Part shown: piece after piece, positions 24,591 to 36,926 of the stretch | Layout: each line of letters opens with the position of its first letter | Numbering within the stretch: position 1 is the stretch's first letter | Source of the DNA: Orientallactaga sibirica | Lineage: Eukaryota > Chordata > Mammalia > Rodentia > Dipodidae | Direction of reading: 5' to 3' | Length of the DNA stretch: 64,000 nt | Assembly (NCBI GenBank): GCA_036365145.1 | Contig: JAEOAD010000240.1 | Coordinates: forward strand, 2,170,001 to 2,234,000 | Made by a program: the position numbers and the translations under genes | Notes under the pieces: generated by a model | Told to the model about the DNA's origin: nothing | Seen by the model: the letters and a program-made list of their open reading frames with translations, nothing else | Database searches by the model: none

Positions 24591-24770
24591 CACACCATAC
24601 ATATGTGCACACTTCATGAGAACACTCATGCTCATGCATGGACACCCACATACATATTCACACTTCATGAGAATACACATGCACATGCATGTACACCCAC
24701 ACACATGTTCACAATTCATGAGAATACACATGCACATGAAAGCATACCACATACACATGCAAATTTTTTC
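24590..24770 (+). repeat. About 52-bp tandem repeat (B4 tail derived)
   Basis: The unit CACTTCATGAGAA...CATGCACATGCATG starts near 24,610, 24,662 and 24,714 (the third copy reads CAATTCATGAGAA). That gives nearly three copies of a CA-rich unit at the 3' end of the preceding B4. Confidence 0.8.
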
Positions 24771-24810
24771 AAAAAGAAAACAGCTTCATGCTTTATGTAA
24801 GTAAATAATC

Positions 24811-25027
24811 TTGGCTGGAGAGATGGCTCAGTGGTTAAACGTGCTTGCTTGTAAAGCCTGATGACCCAGGTTCAGTTCTTCAGTGCTCATGTAAGCTAGA
24901 TGCACAAAGTGGCACATGGGTCTGTAGTTTGTTTGCAGTGGCAAGAGGCCCTGGTGCCCCCATACTCTCTCCCTCTTCTTTCCCTCTCTTTCTCTATTTT
25001 CAAATAAATAAATTAATTAAATTTAAA
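24811..25027 (+). repeat. DIP-like SINE (short form)
   Basis: TGGCTGGAGAGATGGCTCAG head; AAATAAATAAATTAATTAAA tail. Confidence 0.9.
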
Positions 25028-25039
25028 AATCTGTTATGA

Positions 25040-25160
25040 GGAGCTAAGACTAGCTCCATTTTACAGACTGAGAGAAAGTTTCACAGAAGCTATGGGAGGC
25101 TGGACAAGAAGAGCTAGATTTCAAACCTGATCTACATGGCTCCATGGTCTTTAAACATGG
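25040..25160 (+). repeat. MIR SINE (ancient)
   Basis: The MIR core CCATTTTACAGACTGAGAGA is followed by GCTAGATTTCAAACCTGATC in the usual spacing. Confidence 0.6.
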
Positions 25161-26048
25161 AAGCAAAAGTTGCAAAATTTTTCGTGTTGGATTCTGACAA
25201 AATAAGCAACTGTGATATGAATCTGTGGGGCCATATGATTTTCTTTAGCTGCAGCCAGTAGGATCAGGACAGGAAAACAGATGATGGCTAAACAGGGCTT
25301 TACTGTATGGACACTTAGGAAAATGAAACAAGGTATTTAAGGATATTATCTAGAGAATGGTTGAAAGAATGGGGTGCTGAGTCTAGCTTATCTGGAAGAA
25401 GCAGTGAGATCCAGAGGGGGCTGAAAAGTCAAGGGTGTGGAGAGACTAAGAGAGTGGGAGTTATACAACCAAAGAACAAATACAGAAGCATATGACAGGG
25501 AATACTGAAAGATAGGAGCATAGGGTGAAAAGAGGGGATGTTTAAGATTTTGGAGGAGGAACAGAATTATGCATGGGGCAACACTGAAGGCATGTCTCTT
25601 ATTTCTCCCCAACAAAACCTTGATGCTCTACTTTACAGAGAGCAGTTGGCAGTCTTTAGCAACTGCCACCCATAGGGCCTGCCTCAGCCTCCCAGAGGAG
25701 GCTATGCTGATGCTGGGTGCCCTCCGTCAATGACTACCCACAAAAATAGTGAAGAATGGCTATTCTTTTCAGTGGAGAGCCTTTCTAATCATCAGTTTTT
25801 GTTCTCTGCCTCCATTGAGTTGATTAAGACTTGTCTGATGGTCTTTGTGGTCTGAGTCTTGTCTCACAGATTATCATCAATAGCACTTTTACAATTTTCA
25901 CTCCATTTAGCATCTGCTTCCAGCAGAAGCTCAGAGTCACAATCTGTGAAGATCAGCTGGGCCTTTGTTTGTTTGCTGGAAAAATCAAAATGTCTCAGAG
26001 AGTATAGCAAATATGTCAAGGCGAATTCATTACCTAAAAGGCAGAGCA

Positions 26049-26326
26049 GGGCTGGAGAGATGGCTTAGCGGTTAAGGTACCTGCCTGCTAAGCCTAAGAA
26101 CCCAGTTCCAATCTCCAGGTCCCATGTTTAGCCAGATGCAAAGTCAGGCAAGGGCTCAATGCCACACTTGCCCACAAGGGGGGAGCACACATCTAGCTTT
26201 CCTTCACAGCAGCTGAGAGACTGCTGGCGTGCCCAATCTCTGTCTCCCTCTCCCTCCCCCTCTCTCTCTCTCTGTCTCTCTCTGTGTCTTTCTCCAAAAA
26301 TAAAAAAATAATTAAAAAATAATTTT
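26049..26326 (+). repeat. DIP-like SINE (long form)
   Basis: GGGCTGGAGAGATGGCTTAG head, then the long-form insert (AAGTCAGGCAAGGGCTCAAT...CCCACAAGGGGGGAGC). AAAAGGCAGAGCA lies before the head and AAAAAGGCAGAGCAAAG after the tail, a clear target-site duplication. Confidence 0.93.
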
Positions 26327-26769
26327 TAAAAAAAGGCAGAGCAAAGCAAGAGCAAAGTGGACCAAGACAATTCAAGAGCAGACACTCAGACACGGAAGTG
26401 TCTGAAATTTCACACCAAAGACATGGATGGGACAGCATGAGTAAGTGAACTCAGAATAGCACACAGTCACACATCAAACTCCTGGAAAGAAGGCCTTCCA
26501 TGCATCTGACTAGGCTGGACCTGAGACCTATTGTCCCAGTTAGAAAATTTTGCTATTATCCATAGTAGTTCCAGGCACAAATTATAAACTTGTATAACTT
26601 AATTAAGTTCATTGAGGCCAACAGGATTTTAATTAGTTAAGACTAATTAATTGCTTACAACTTCACTACTCAAATAATTTTAAACTATTAAGACAGTGTT
26701 CATGGCAAAAAAAAAAAAACCTTATTTTAGACAGTAAAAGATAATTCAATTTAATATACTCTGTTAATT

Positions 26770-26888
26770 TGGAAACCAGGTATAGAGGCACATACTTGTA
26801 ATCTCTGCACTTGGGAGGCTGAGGCAAGAAGATTGCTGAGACTTCTAGGTTAGGCTGAGTTACAAAATGATACCCTGTCTCAAAACAA
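26770..26888 (+). repeat. B1/Alu-like SINE, old
   Basis: ATACTTGTAATCTCTGCACT, TTGGGAGGCTGAGGCAAGAA and CCCTGTCTCAAAACAAC in order. Confidence 0.7.
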
Positions 26889-27775
26889 CAACATATCTGT
26901 GTGTATTCACACTTAAATTTGGTAGGTCTTCCTTTCAAGAATTCTTAAAAGTGTTTAAGCACAGTGGAAGAATGTAGGGGATCGCTGAAATTTTAAATAG
27001 AGCTAACATCACTAAAGTCTCTTGAGAGATCCAGGCTAACTCACAGAGTAAATCCTTTCCCTGAAGTGTCAATAGATGTCTGGAGTTTTAACAAACATCA
27101 TAATATATTCAGATAAACCAAACAAGTATAGCTTCAACTTTTAGATTTATGAAAAGGAAGTAATTTTTTTATCTTTTTGATGTTTGCAAAAAAAATTTAA
27201 AAATCTAATGGTGATATATAATATAATCACTAATTATCCATCTAACAATTGAGAGACCCTAAATAGAGGAGGAAAACTAAAATAGAGACTGAACTATAGC
27301 ATTCTATAGTAATTTAACTTTCGACTTTGTAAATACATATCCACATTTATCTGTAAGGAATATTTTATTAGTTTTTTTAAACATTAGCTGATTCCCGTAA
27401 AAACTAAAGAATCCTTTCAGCTCCTCCTTATTTTCCCAGCCCTTTGATTCTTGGATGACTGCCCCATCAACTGCTGGGGATGGCCTCCATCTATGTGGGT
27501 GCCTCTCAAAGTTTAAATGTATTTTTTTTCATTCTTGGCCAAAATTTAGAAAATGCTGTGAATATCATTTTGAACTTGTATAAATATATGAAAAAGAAAA
27601 CTTTTTTCTGGAAAAGAAAAGTTCACTTTATACTGAAATCTTTAATCTCTCATGTCATGATTGCTCTCTTCATTACTTGCTTTTGATCAACAATGTACTT
27701 TTTGGAGAAGTCATTTAACCTGACATAAATTCAACTTGTAAAATCTGGTGTTTGTACTTAAAAAAAAATAAGCCT

Positions 27776-27993
27776 GGGGCCGGAGGGATGGCTTTGCAGT
27801 TAAGGCAGTTGCCTGCAAAGCCAAAGAACCCAGGTTCAATTCCCCAGGACCCATGTAAGCCAGATATAAAAAGTGGCACATGAGTCTGGAGTTCATTTGC
27901 AGCAGCTAGAGGCCCTGGCATGCCTACATATTCTCTCTCTCTCCCCCCCCCCACTTCTTTCTCTCAAATAAATAAATAAATAAAAATAAGCAA
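27776..27993 (+). repeat. DIP-like SINE (short form)
   Basis: GGGGCCGGAGGGATGGCTTT head, a CT/C run and AAATAAATAAATAAATAAAA tail. AAAAAAAATAAGCCTG before and AAAATAAGCAAG after the copy are consistent with a target-site duplication. Confidence 0.9.
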
Positions 27994-28079
27994 GTATTTG
28001 AGGTTTTTAAAGACAGGCATGGTAATTCTACCATTTGAAAGGTTGAAGCATGAGGGAGCTGTGAGGTCTCTGGGCCCAA

Positions 28080-28250
28080 TGCTCCCATGTTTAGTCAGCA
28101 CTTGGGGCAGGTGGGTGGGTGGGCGGGCGGGGGTGGGGGGAGCGCGGGAAGCAGGGTCTGACAAGGCAGGAGGCTTGGGTGCTGCAGCCTTCTCTGCTGT
28201 CCCTGGGAGGTCAGTCAGATTCTGGCCCAAATCCAACTTCTAAATTTCAG
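28080..28250. other. GC-rich patch with G-run cluster
   Basis: It contains GGTGGGTGGGTGGGCGGGCG followed by GGGGTGGGGGGAGCGCGGG, five or more closely spaced G-triplets. It is too short and CpG-poor for a CpG island, and no gene is seen next to it. Confidence 0.6.
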
Positions 28251-29934
28251 ATCATGGCAGGCTTAGCCTGGAACATCTAATCCCACCAGCCTGGCCTGAA
28301 GCTGCCCTGGATTTGTCTGGCTCTTTGAATCCACTGCAGTCGCTGCCTGTGGCTGTTCTCCAGGAACAAAGCCCAGAAGAGCATGGCTGCATTCGCTTCG
28401 GTTGTGATTTGGGGCTTTATCACATTCATTTTATAAAAGATTTTTCAGCTTCCCACATACCAACTTTTAGAACAGATGTCTTAAAATGTCTTGGAGAAAA
28501 TGAGCTGCAATAGCAGATGAGCAGATGGATGTGGTGGTTAGTGGCAGAGGTAATGATCACCCCTAGGGACCTCCCTGGTGATGTGAAGGGCACTGGGCAT
28601 CTGGGTCCTTCTGCTGCCTTTTGGTTCAAGAGCTCTGGACTAACGCGTTTGTGGGCATCCACCTGCTAGTATAACACAAAGAGAACTGCACAGTGCTGGG
28701 TGACTCAGAGATATGGTCAGCCTCCACCACAAGCCTCATGAAGCTCAGAAGCCTTGCTCCCTTTGCAGGCACTGGCAGAAGGCCAGACCTCTGCAGTATT
28801 GCTTCATGGAGTAGCTGGGTGAACTGGCAGTTTCCCAGCAAGGGGCCAATACTGTCATGTATGAGGTAATGGCTTGCAGAAACTCCTAGTAACCCACACT
28901 GTCACTTATGAAACCCCAAGGATTTGGGGGCAGGGGTTAGATTACTTTCCTATTAGAAGGAAACCTAACCTTAGGCTTGTGGGATTTATATTGAATGTCT
29001 TCTTTAAAGGTTCTGTATGCATTTCAGTATAGCCTTCTCATGTTCACATGTCCACAGTTCTTTTCCTGAATCTTGGAAGTGGTGTTAGCTCTCCCAGTCC
29101 CCTTTGAATGTCCTTTATCCTTCCCTGGAGACTTTGTCATGTTGTAACTGTCTCATTACCTCCCACTATGGCTCCTCTGCATCTGATTTTCTTAAAATGT
29201 CACTAAATATGAGAGGTGCCAAAATATTCAAGTGAAAAAATGAATACTGACAAAATGATTAAAATAAAATTTCTATGTAATGTCAACCAAAAATATTCTT
29301 GTAGCTTAATAGTTATATAAACAAATGTGATATTTGATAATATGTTCTATTAATTCATGAAAGAATACATATAATTTGTATCCAGACTACTTTTTCTATG
29401 CCTTGGATAAACAATAAAACATAGTATCCTATAATATTGATTTTAAATATACTATAACATTTATTATAATTTTCATTTTAAATTAAACTTTTATGAGTTG
29501 TAACACTTTAATCCTATAAATAAACTATTAATAAATATCCAGGATCAATAGGAGATAATTTTAGCTAAAATGTTTAGGATTAATACATTAATGAACTAAA
29601 ACAATAAAGAAGGGAAGCAATTGTAAGTGGTAGAGACACAGGACGCTATCTGCAAAGCTGTATTGAAGAATAGTACAAAACTACCCCAGAGACAAGTAGT
29701 AATGTTCCATGGAGTGATCTGGTAAGTGCCACGCTGCCACATTCAAGAGCAAAGCTGCAGCTCACTCTGGTGTTAAGTGGATCACTGCATACTCACTCAT
29801 ACACTCATTGTGAGGAGTAAATATGATCATTTTTGAAAAGTACTTCATAAGTTAAAGTAATTTCATCTTTCTATAAAGGACAAGGGGCAAATATTCCCAC
29901 AGAAAACTAAAGAACTAGTCAGATACATCATTGA

Positions 29935-30140
29935 GTGCTGAATAGTGTTTGAGAATTTTACATGCACTGGCCTATTTCTTCTTCATTGCAACATGATATA
30001 GAATAATAGGAATGGTATTCTCTCCATTTTACACATCTGGAGACATAGACCTAGAGGAGTCCAGAGCAACATGATTAGAAAGTGGCAGATCAGGAAGCTC
30101 AAAGACAGGTTTACCTAACTTTAGAACCTAGGCTATGCCA
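29935..30140 (+). repeat. MIR SINE (ancient)
   Basis: TTCTCTCCATTTTACACATC, GAGACATAGACCTAGAGGAG and AGAAAGTGGCAGATCAGGA follow the MIR core order. Confidence 0.65.
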
Positions 30141-32029
30141 AAAACTCAACTTCATTAATAATCAAAGACTTGACTACTAAAACATAGGAAAATAAGAATG
30201 CAAATAAATGGTCAGCGTCAAGTTCCAGTTGTCTTTGTAGCAAGGAGGGAGGGGAGTGAAACTGAGAAGGATGTCCAAAGACTTCAAAATATGTAATACT
30301 ATTTTTAAAATGTGATACTTTATTTTTGAAAATAAAAAAATTGTTTGAAATTTCATAATCTAAAACCCTGGGTTATATATTTCCTTTATACTTTTCTGTG
30401 TGATTAAAATAATTTATGGGAAAAAGTAAGAAAATGAGCTAGTATTCTTTTATTTAATTTACAAGAAAATTAAATTATTTAGGAAATAATTCTGGTGAAG
30501 GTTTGGACGAACTGATAGTCTTAATAGTTGTGGATTATAAATTGGCCCAGCTCTTTTGGAAAGCATTTGACGATACATGCTACTTAAGTCCATAAAACTA
30601 ATTATACTTTTTGGTTTGGAAATTTGCCTTTGGGGATAATAGCATAAAGAAAAAAGTACCAAAACATGTATGTGCATACATAAGAGTACACACTGAAAAA
30701 AATTATGCTTCATAGTTAAGAAGATATCAGCGGCAGCGTTATTTATAATAGTATCGCACAATAAACTATCTAAAATTTTAACTATAGAGAAATAGTACTT
30801 TGCAAATTAAGAATGTTGATAATTAATATTAAAATAACATTTTAATATTAAATACAACATAGGGCCATATGGCAACTTGAATAAAGGTTGTAATGTAACA
30901 TTATTTTAAAAAAGAGAATGTGAAATTTTTTCCTGTAGAATTAAATTAATGAGACGGTAAGCACAGAAAGTAAAGAAGAAACACTATAAAATAAGTACAT
31001 AATTTAAATTAAGATTTTGGAATTATCAATATTTGTATTTTTCTTCTGTCTTCCAGATCTTCAATTATATTGATCTGTTGCATTGTTTTCATGATCTAAA
31101 TGTACAATATAGGTCACACTTCACTTAAGAAATAGCAAGACACCACTGATAATAAACTGAAATTAGACACAAAATGAGGAATGCCAGGACAGATTTGCAG
31201 GAAGTCAGCAAAAGGGGAAATCCATCAGGCTGGGATGAACAGCAATGCTTTCTGAATAGAGGCCATGAGTGGGCTTAGTCAAAAGACTAAGGCAAGGCTA
31301 GAAGCAGAAGGGCTTAGGGAAGGGGGTATGCACACTGGGGAGTGGGAGATGTGAGATGTTCTCAGGAAGCAGCACTTCATGTCATAGAATATTTTGTTTT
31401 CAGTATTATCTTCAGATTTTTCAGGATATGTGATTTTAATGTTTTTACCATGGAATTTAATCCACAAAACAACTGCTTGAAGAATCATAGCAACATAATT
31501 ATGAGTTGTGCCTCTGACTCCAAATCATTCATCTAAAAATAATTGCAATGACTGCATCTTGGGAAAACAAAGCCATTACCTATTTTTGTGCACCATCTAT
31601 CTTGGTAGTCACTTACTGGAAAACAGATTAACAGTTAAATAATGGCACTGCTTGTCAATCTTCCTCAGTGAGTTAATTAATGAAATGATTTCAAAATTTT
31701 GAGTCTACAAGGTTTCTCTCAAACATGAAAATGTCTTAGAAAAACTCTTTTACCATCCCACAAGCCTGCCTGTGCTTACCAGGGAGCACACAAACCCTGG
31801 CATCTGCTACCGTAAGCCCACATGGCTCCTTAGTGAGTGCACTTTCTTGTGCAGAAAGGACAGGCAGCCTGGGGTGGAGGTTTGGGGAGGTAGAGGCAGA
31901 CATTTGGCTAGTTGGTGTGGCATGCTTCACTGGCCCCATGCGTTCCAGCTGCTCCTTGCTCAGCACCTTGGGTTAGATAAACATTTCTTGAATAATACTT
32001 TAGTCAACATTAGTCAACAAGATGAATGA

Positions 32030-32165
32030 TGATAGCTGTCATTTATCAAATCATCACTTTGTGCTGGGAGTTTACACCCATTAACTTGAATTGTCATAAA
32101 AATCCTGCCAACTCATTTCCATCCTTTGAAATCAGTGGAACATGTAACTTCACAACTGCCATCTC
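32030..32165 (+). repeat. MIR SINE (ancient)
   Basis: TGTGCTGGGAGTTTACACCC, then TTGAATTGTCATAAAAATCC, corresponds to the MIR 'tgtgccaggcactgt...ctcatttaatcctcac' region. Confidence 0.6.
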
Positions 32166-32567
32166 ACACACCAGTGAGAAATCTGCTCCCTCTCCCCTCC
32201 CCACTGTCTCTCTCCCTCTCTAATACTCTCCTGTGTTTTACATTCTATTTTCTAGTGCAGGTCAAATCTCCACATGTCCCTCATCTGGGCCTGTATATTT
32301 TTTTCTTCTGCTACATAGCATCACTTAATACTAATACAATACTCAATACAACTGTTTGGGTTGAACTATTTCACTTTGGGGAAAAGGTCAGGAATAGTTT
32401 ACTCAAGTGGTAGGTCACAAGCAATGCAATACTAGATATTAAAACTACTGGCCCCAGTAAAGCCCCAAACTCTTGCTTATTTTTTAACTTCTTCCTAGGG
32501 TTACTGTTTTCATATCCACCTCAAGAGTGCTCAAAATACGTGTGTTTGTGTTGTTTTGTTTTGTTTT

Positions 32568-32643
32568 TGCCGTGCAAAGGATCAAACCCAGGGCTTTTCC
32601 GCACGCTCAGTATGCACTCTACTACTGAGCTGCACCCCAGGCC
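32568..32643 (-). repeat. ID element (tRNA-Ala/BC1-type SINE)
   Basis: The minus strand reads GGGCCTGGGGTGCAGCTCAG, then TAGAGTGCATACTGAGCGTG, then GGGTTTGATCC, which is the ID/BC1 core with A and B boxes, flanked on the left by its T-rich tail. It is distinct from the DIP-like SINEs elsewhere here. A short antisense B1-like piece follows at 32,650-32,750. Confidence 0.75.
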
Positions 32644-33044
32644 CATAATTATTTTTTGAAGAGGAGGTGGTCTCCTTATCTTACCTAGGCTGGTCTGAAA
32701 TTCCTGGGCTCATGTGATCCATCTCACCTTAGTTTCCCAAGTAGCCCCACTCTGGAATGCTGCCTTCAAAAATCCTATTTTATTACACAAGGCACTTTAT
32801 TCTGTACTTGGGGCTTCTTTTTTATATTCAAAGTGGATCCATGAAGCTATTTATCCAAACTTAAGAGTACTAGAAATCTTCTGACTATAGTCTCCAATAG
32901 TTTAAATACATTTTGTTCCACTATGTCACTATCCAAATTTTGCACAAGATCAAACAAGTTTAGTGAAATTAAAGGTCCAAATTGAAGAGTCATGCTTAAG
33001 TTAAAAGCCTGGCTCATCTAACTAAAAACGTGGGCTTTTTTCAC

Positions 33045-33240
33045 TGCAGCAGGGTGAATGCATGTGCTTACTGACCACAGCATGCCAGGCTTGGAGAGCT
33101 TTAGGCATGAACTCCTTAAATCCTCACACAGATATAAGATAGTGACTGGTTCAGGGCGTCACAGCTAACAAGTGGGAAGATCAAGATTGAGAATGAGATC
33201 AGGTAGCCAGTTTCTCTGGTCTCATCATTAGAGCCCCTCT
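33045..33240 (+). repeat. MIR SINE (ancient)
   Basis: CATGCCAGGCTTGGAGAGCT, ATGAACTCCTTAAATCCTCA and GCTAACAAGTGGGAAGATCA occur in MIR order. Confidence 0.65.
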
Positions 33241-33411
33241 ACCAGCCTCAAAGTAGCCTCTCAGTCCTTTTCAGGGCTGAAGATGAAGGTAGTGGCTGGG
33301 AGATGGCACGGTAGGCACTCTGAAAAGAACCCCAGTGTGCTTTGTAAAGTCACATTTTTCTGAGAGAACTTCAGAAAGTTAGATTCACTCTGTTGACACA
33401 CTGAATTACAA

Positions 33412-33686
33412 AATTTTAAAAATTTTTAATTATTTTATTTATTTTTGGAGAAAGACACAGAAAGAGACAGACAGAGAAGGAGAGGGAGACAGATAGAGAT
33501 GGGCATGCCAGCAGTCTCTCAGCTGCTGTGAACGAAATCCAAATGTGTGCGCCCCCTTGCGGTCAAGTGTGGCATTGCACCCTTGCGTCACTTTGCATCT
33601 GGCTAAACGTGGGACCTGGAGATTGAAACTGGGTTCTTAGGCTTAGGAGGCAGGAGCCTTAACCGCTAAGCCATCTCTCCAGCCCT
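33412..33686 (-). repeat. DIP-like SINE (long form)
   Basis: The minus-strand head GGGCTGGAGAGATGGCTTAG is at 33,686. It contains the long-form insert (GTGACGCAAGGGTGCAATGC). CTGAATTACAAAATTTAAAA before and CTGAATTATAAAATTTAAAT after are target-site duplications. Confidence 0.95.
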
Positions 33687-33778
33687 GAATTATAAAATTT
33701 AAATGGCTGCTTTCAAAAACAATCATGTAATTCAGTCTTTCCTTATTCAATGAGTTGACAGAAATTCACTCAATTTGG

Positions 33779-34115
33779 GCTGAAGAGATGGCTCAATGGA
33801 TAAAGCACTTGCATGTCAAGTCAGAGTACTTGAGTTGAATCCCTAGACCCCACGTAAAAAGCTAGAAGCTGTGGAAGGCTTCTGTAATCCCAACACACTG
33901 ACTGGCAGTGATGCTGCTGGTGAGATGGGAGGTGGCAACAGAATTCCCTGGATGCTCAAAGGTAAGCCCAGCAAAGAAGAGCAGAAGGATCATCCAGAGA
34001 AAGAGAAACCCCACCTCAAATGAGGTAGACAGACAAGGACCAGTCCAAAAGTTGTCTCTGACCTCTAGCACACCATAGCTCACTGACACACACAAACATG
34101 CACACACATAATAAA
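33779..34115 (+). repeat. B4 SINE
   Basis: GGGCTGAAGAGATGGCTCAA head, CTTCTGTAATCCCAACACAC middle, GTTGTCTCTGACCTCTAGCA and a CACACA tail, in B4 order. Confidence 0.75.
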
Positions 34116-34119
34116 TAAT

Positions 34120-34280
34120 GTTTTTGTTTTTTTTTTTTTTTTGAGGTAGGGTCTTGCAGTAGCCCAGGCTGACCTGGAATTCACTATGTAGTCTCAGGGT
34201 GGCCTTGAACTCATAGCGATCCTCCTACCTCTGCCTCCAGAGTGCTGGGATTAAAGGTGTGTGCCAACAAGCCAAGTGAA
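34120..34280 (-). repeat. B1 SINE
   Basis: T-run, then TTGAGGTAGGGTCTTGCAGT through AGTGCTGGGATTAAAGGTGT, in antisense. It is inserted at the tail of the preceding B4. Confidence 0.93.
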
Positions 34281-34627
34281 ATAATTTTTTTAAAAGAAAT
34301 TCATTTAAACCATTTGTTCAGTCATTGTCTCTGTTGGCCAGGTACTGTCAGGCACTGAGCAAAGGAGAATCTTTCAAATCCAGGTTTGGTCCTTCTAATT
34401 CTGAGGCTTGTGGGGACCTTGTAGCCCAGAGATGCTGCAATAAGACTCACTTAACAAATAGTTACATGGGTACAGTATTTAAAGTGATAGATAGCCATAT
34501 TTAAGCATCTGATGATCTGAACAGTTCTTATTTCAGTCATTGACCCACTGCTCAGAGGAAACTGTCAATCGGAGTTCGGAAATCTATGTGGAAACATAAG
34601 CAAGGTAAATTAAAGGGGAAGGACATG

Positions 34628-34845
34628 GGGATGGTCAGATGGCTTAATGGGTAAAAGTACTGGCTACTCAAGTGTGAGAACCTGCATTTGGATTCCCAAA
34701 ACCTGGGAGGCCAGATGCAGAAGTAAGGATCTGTGATCCTAGCCCTCCTACAGCAAGATGGAAGGTGGAGACAGGAGAATCCCCAGAGGTTCTTTGGCTA
34801 GCTACCTTGGTATACACAGTGACGAACAAAAAGATTCCTTGCCTT
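34628..34845 (+). repeat. B4 SINE (partial)
   Basis: GGGATGGTCAGATGGCTTAA head and CTGTGATCCTAGCCCTCCTA middle, then GGCTAGCTACCTTGG. It is cut short by the next B4. Confidence 0.65.
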
Positions 34846-35165
34846 GGGGCTGGCAAGATAGCTCAGTTGACAAAACAATCTTCAGCACCCATATAAAATG
34901 CCAAGTGAATGTGACAGCTGCCTGTTACCCCAGCACATGGGAGGGAGGCAGCGATAAGGGATATCAGGGGCAAGCTGGCTCACTAGACTAGCTGAATTGC
35001 TGAGTTCTGGGTTCAAGTGAGAGACCCTAGCTCAGTAAAATAAAGAGCAGAGCACTTGAGGATGACACCTGACATCGACCTCTGGCCTCCACACATACAT
35101 GTGCACTCCCTTCCCACATACACAGTGCACACATACACACGCACACATACACATGCACAAAAATA
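34846..35165 (+). repeat. B4 SINE
   Basis: GGGGCTGGCAAGATAGCTCA head; CCTGTTACCCCAGCACATGG middle; CAAGCTGGCTCACTAGACTA and GAGAGACCCTAGCTCAGTAA; then TGACATCGACCTCTGGCCTC and a CA-rich tail. This is the full B4 order. Confidence 0.85.
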
Positions 35166-35169
35166 AGCC

Positions 35170-35368
35170 TCAAGCAAGATGGAAGGCAAGGACTGACACC
35201 AAGGTTATCTTTGACCTTCACATGTATGCCATGGCATGTACATGCCTGCACTTGTACAGTCACACACACACACACACGTGTGGATAACGAGTGGGGGGAC
35301 TGACACCCAAGGTTATCCTTTGACCTCCATGTGTATGCCATGGCATGTACATGCCTGCACTTGTACAG

Positions 35369-35405
<37 letters not shown>

Positions 35406-35603
35406 TGGATAACGAATGGGGGACTGACACCCAAGGTTATCCTTTGACCTCCATGTGTATGCCATGGCATGTACATGCCTGCACTTGTACAGTCACACAC
35501 ACACACACACACACGTGTGGAAACGAATGGGGGACTGACACCCAAGGTTATCCTTTGACCTCCATGTGTATGCCATGGCATGTACATGCCTGCACTTGTA
35601 CAG

Positions 35604-35634
<31 letters not shown>

Positions 35635-35775
35635 CTCGCGTGGATAACGAATGGAGGGACTGACACCCAAGGTTATCCTTTGACCTCCACATGTGTGTCA
35701 TGACATGTATATGCCTGCACTCATACACTGTCACACATACACACATATCACGCACATACACACACTGATAATGAA
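35170..35775 (+). repeat. B4-tail minisatellite, five units
   Basis: About five tandem units of roughly 100-120 bases each hold GGACTGACACCCAAGGTTAT, TTTGACCTCCATGTGTATGC and ATGGCATGTACATGCCTGCA, followed by (AC)n and GTGTGGATAACGAATGG. Unit starts are near 35,190, 35,298, 35,424, 35,533 and 35,657. The AC run differs in length between units. The first unit is the most SINE-like. Confidence 0.9.
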
Positions 35776-35854
35776 TGGGAGTGGACACTAAGCATTATTC
35801 CAATTCTGGTGTAGGAAGGATGGTACTGAGCTCCTAGAGTTTCTGCCTCAGTTC

Positions 35855-35995
35855 ATCTTTTGTTTGTTTGGAGATTGTTGGTTTGAGACATTGTTTCTTT
35901 CACACTTTAACCCAGGCTGGCATAAAATTCACCATGTAGTCCAAGCTAGCCTCAACTCATGGCAATCTTCCTGCCCTAGCCTCCAAGCGCTGTCT
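35855..35995 (-). repeat. B1 SINE, diverged
   Basis: TTTAACCCAGGCTGGCATAA, TTCACCATGTAGTCCAAGCT and GCCTCCAAGCGCTG in antisense B1 order. Confidence 0.7.
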
Positions 35996-36392
35996 GTTAT
36001 ATCATGTTCTTTCTGTAGTAAGAATACACCGCAAGTACTGTGCAGAGAGAAGAGCAGTGATGTCACCAAATAAGACAGTTCTCCAAGTCGACAGACATTA
36101 AAGTTTAGATGCCAACCCATGGGCCTGGGGCCTCTAGGAAGCTTTGAAATTATTACCCTTTCTCCAAAATACCTGAGAGTCTCATAGTTCCATCATAGGA
36201 GCTTATATGTCCTGAATAAGAGGCTTGTATTGAGATGTGCATTACCTTCAAATGAATATATTATTTTGTTCAAAAAGTATAACATTAATAAGCATTACTG
36301 AATCCATGATGATGTGCTTTGCTATTACATATTTTGTCTGCAAACATCTACTAAAAGTACACCCATTATTATGTGGAAATCTGTGAGATTTT

Positions 36393-36552
36393 TCTTTTGG
36401 GGGGGGGAGTAGTTTGAGGTAGGGTCTCACTCTAGCTCAGGCTGACCTGGAATTTACTATATAGTCTCAGGGTGACCTTGAATTCACGGTGATCCTCCTA
36501 CCTCTGCCTCCCAAGTGCTGGGATTAGAGGCGTGTGCCACCAAACCTGGTCT
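36393..36552 (-). repeat. B1 SINE
   Basis: TTTGAGGTAGGGTCTCACTC through AAGTGCTGGGATTAGAGGCG to AACCTGG. GTGAGATTTTTCT before and GTGAGATTTTTCT after form a 13-bp target-site duplication. Confidence 0.95.
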
Positions 36553-36926
36553 TATGTGAGATTTTTCTAAAAATGAGATCATAGTTGGAAATTAGGGGAC
36601 CATCTGTTTATGTCTAAAATAACGGGAGCATAACAATATGTAGATAGGAAATAATTATTTTAAAACATATTTTCATCTTTCTTTGTGCTTCTATTTTAAA
36701 CCTGTATATTTGAATTTCTGCCTTTTGTTTTTATGTTAAACGGTTGCTAATTATCTATTATGTGTGGTCAGATCATTGACTCTCAGAAAAACTAGCCTGA
36801 GGCAGAGCTCTACATTCCTTCATGATAGTATCATGGGTAGGAGTCTAGTTTCTGGCCAGGAGAGCTGATTTGCAGAAGTAAACAAACTAGAAATAAAATA
36901 AAGAAATGTAAAAGCAGCTTTCAAAC

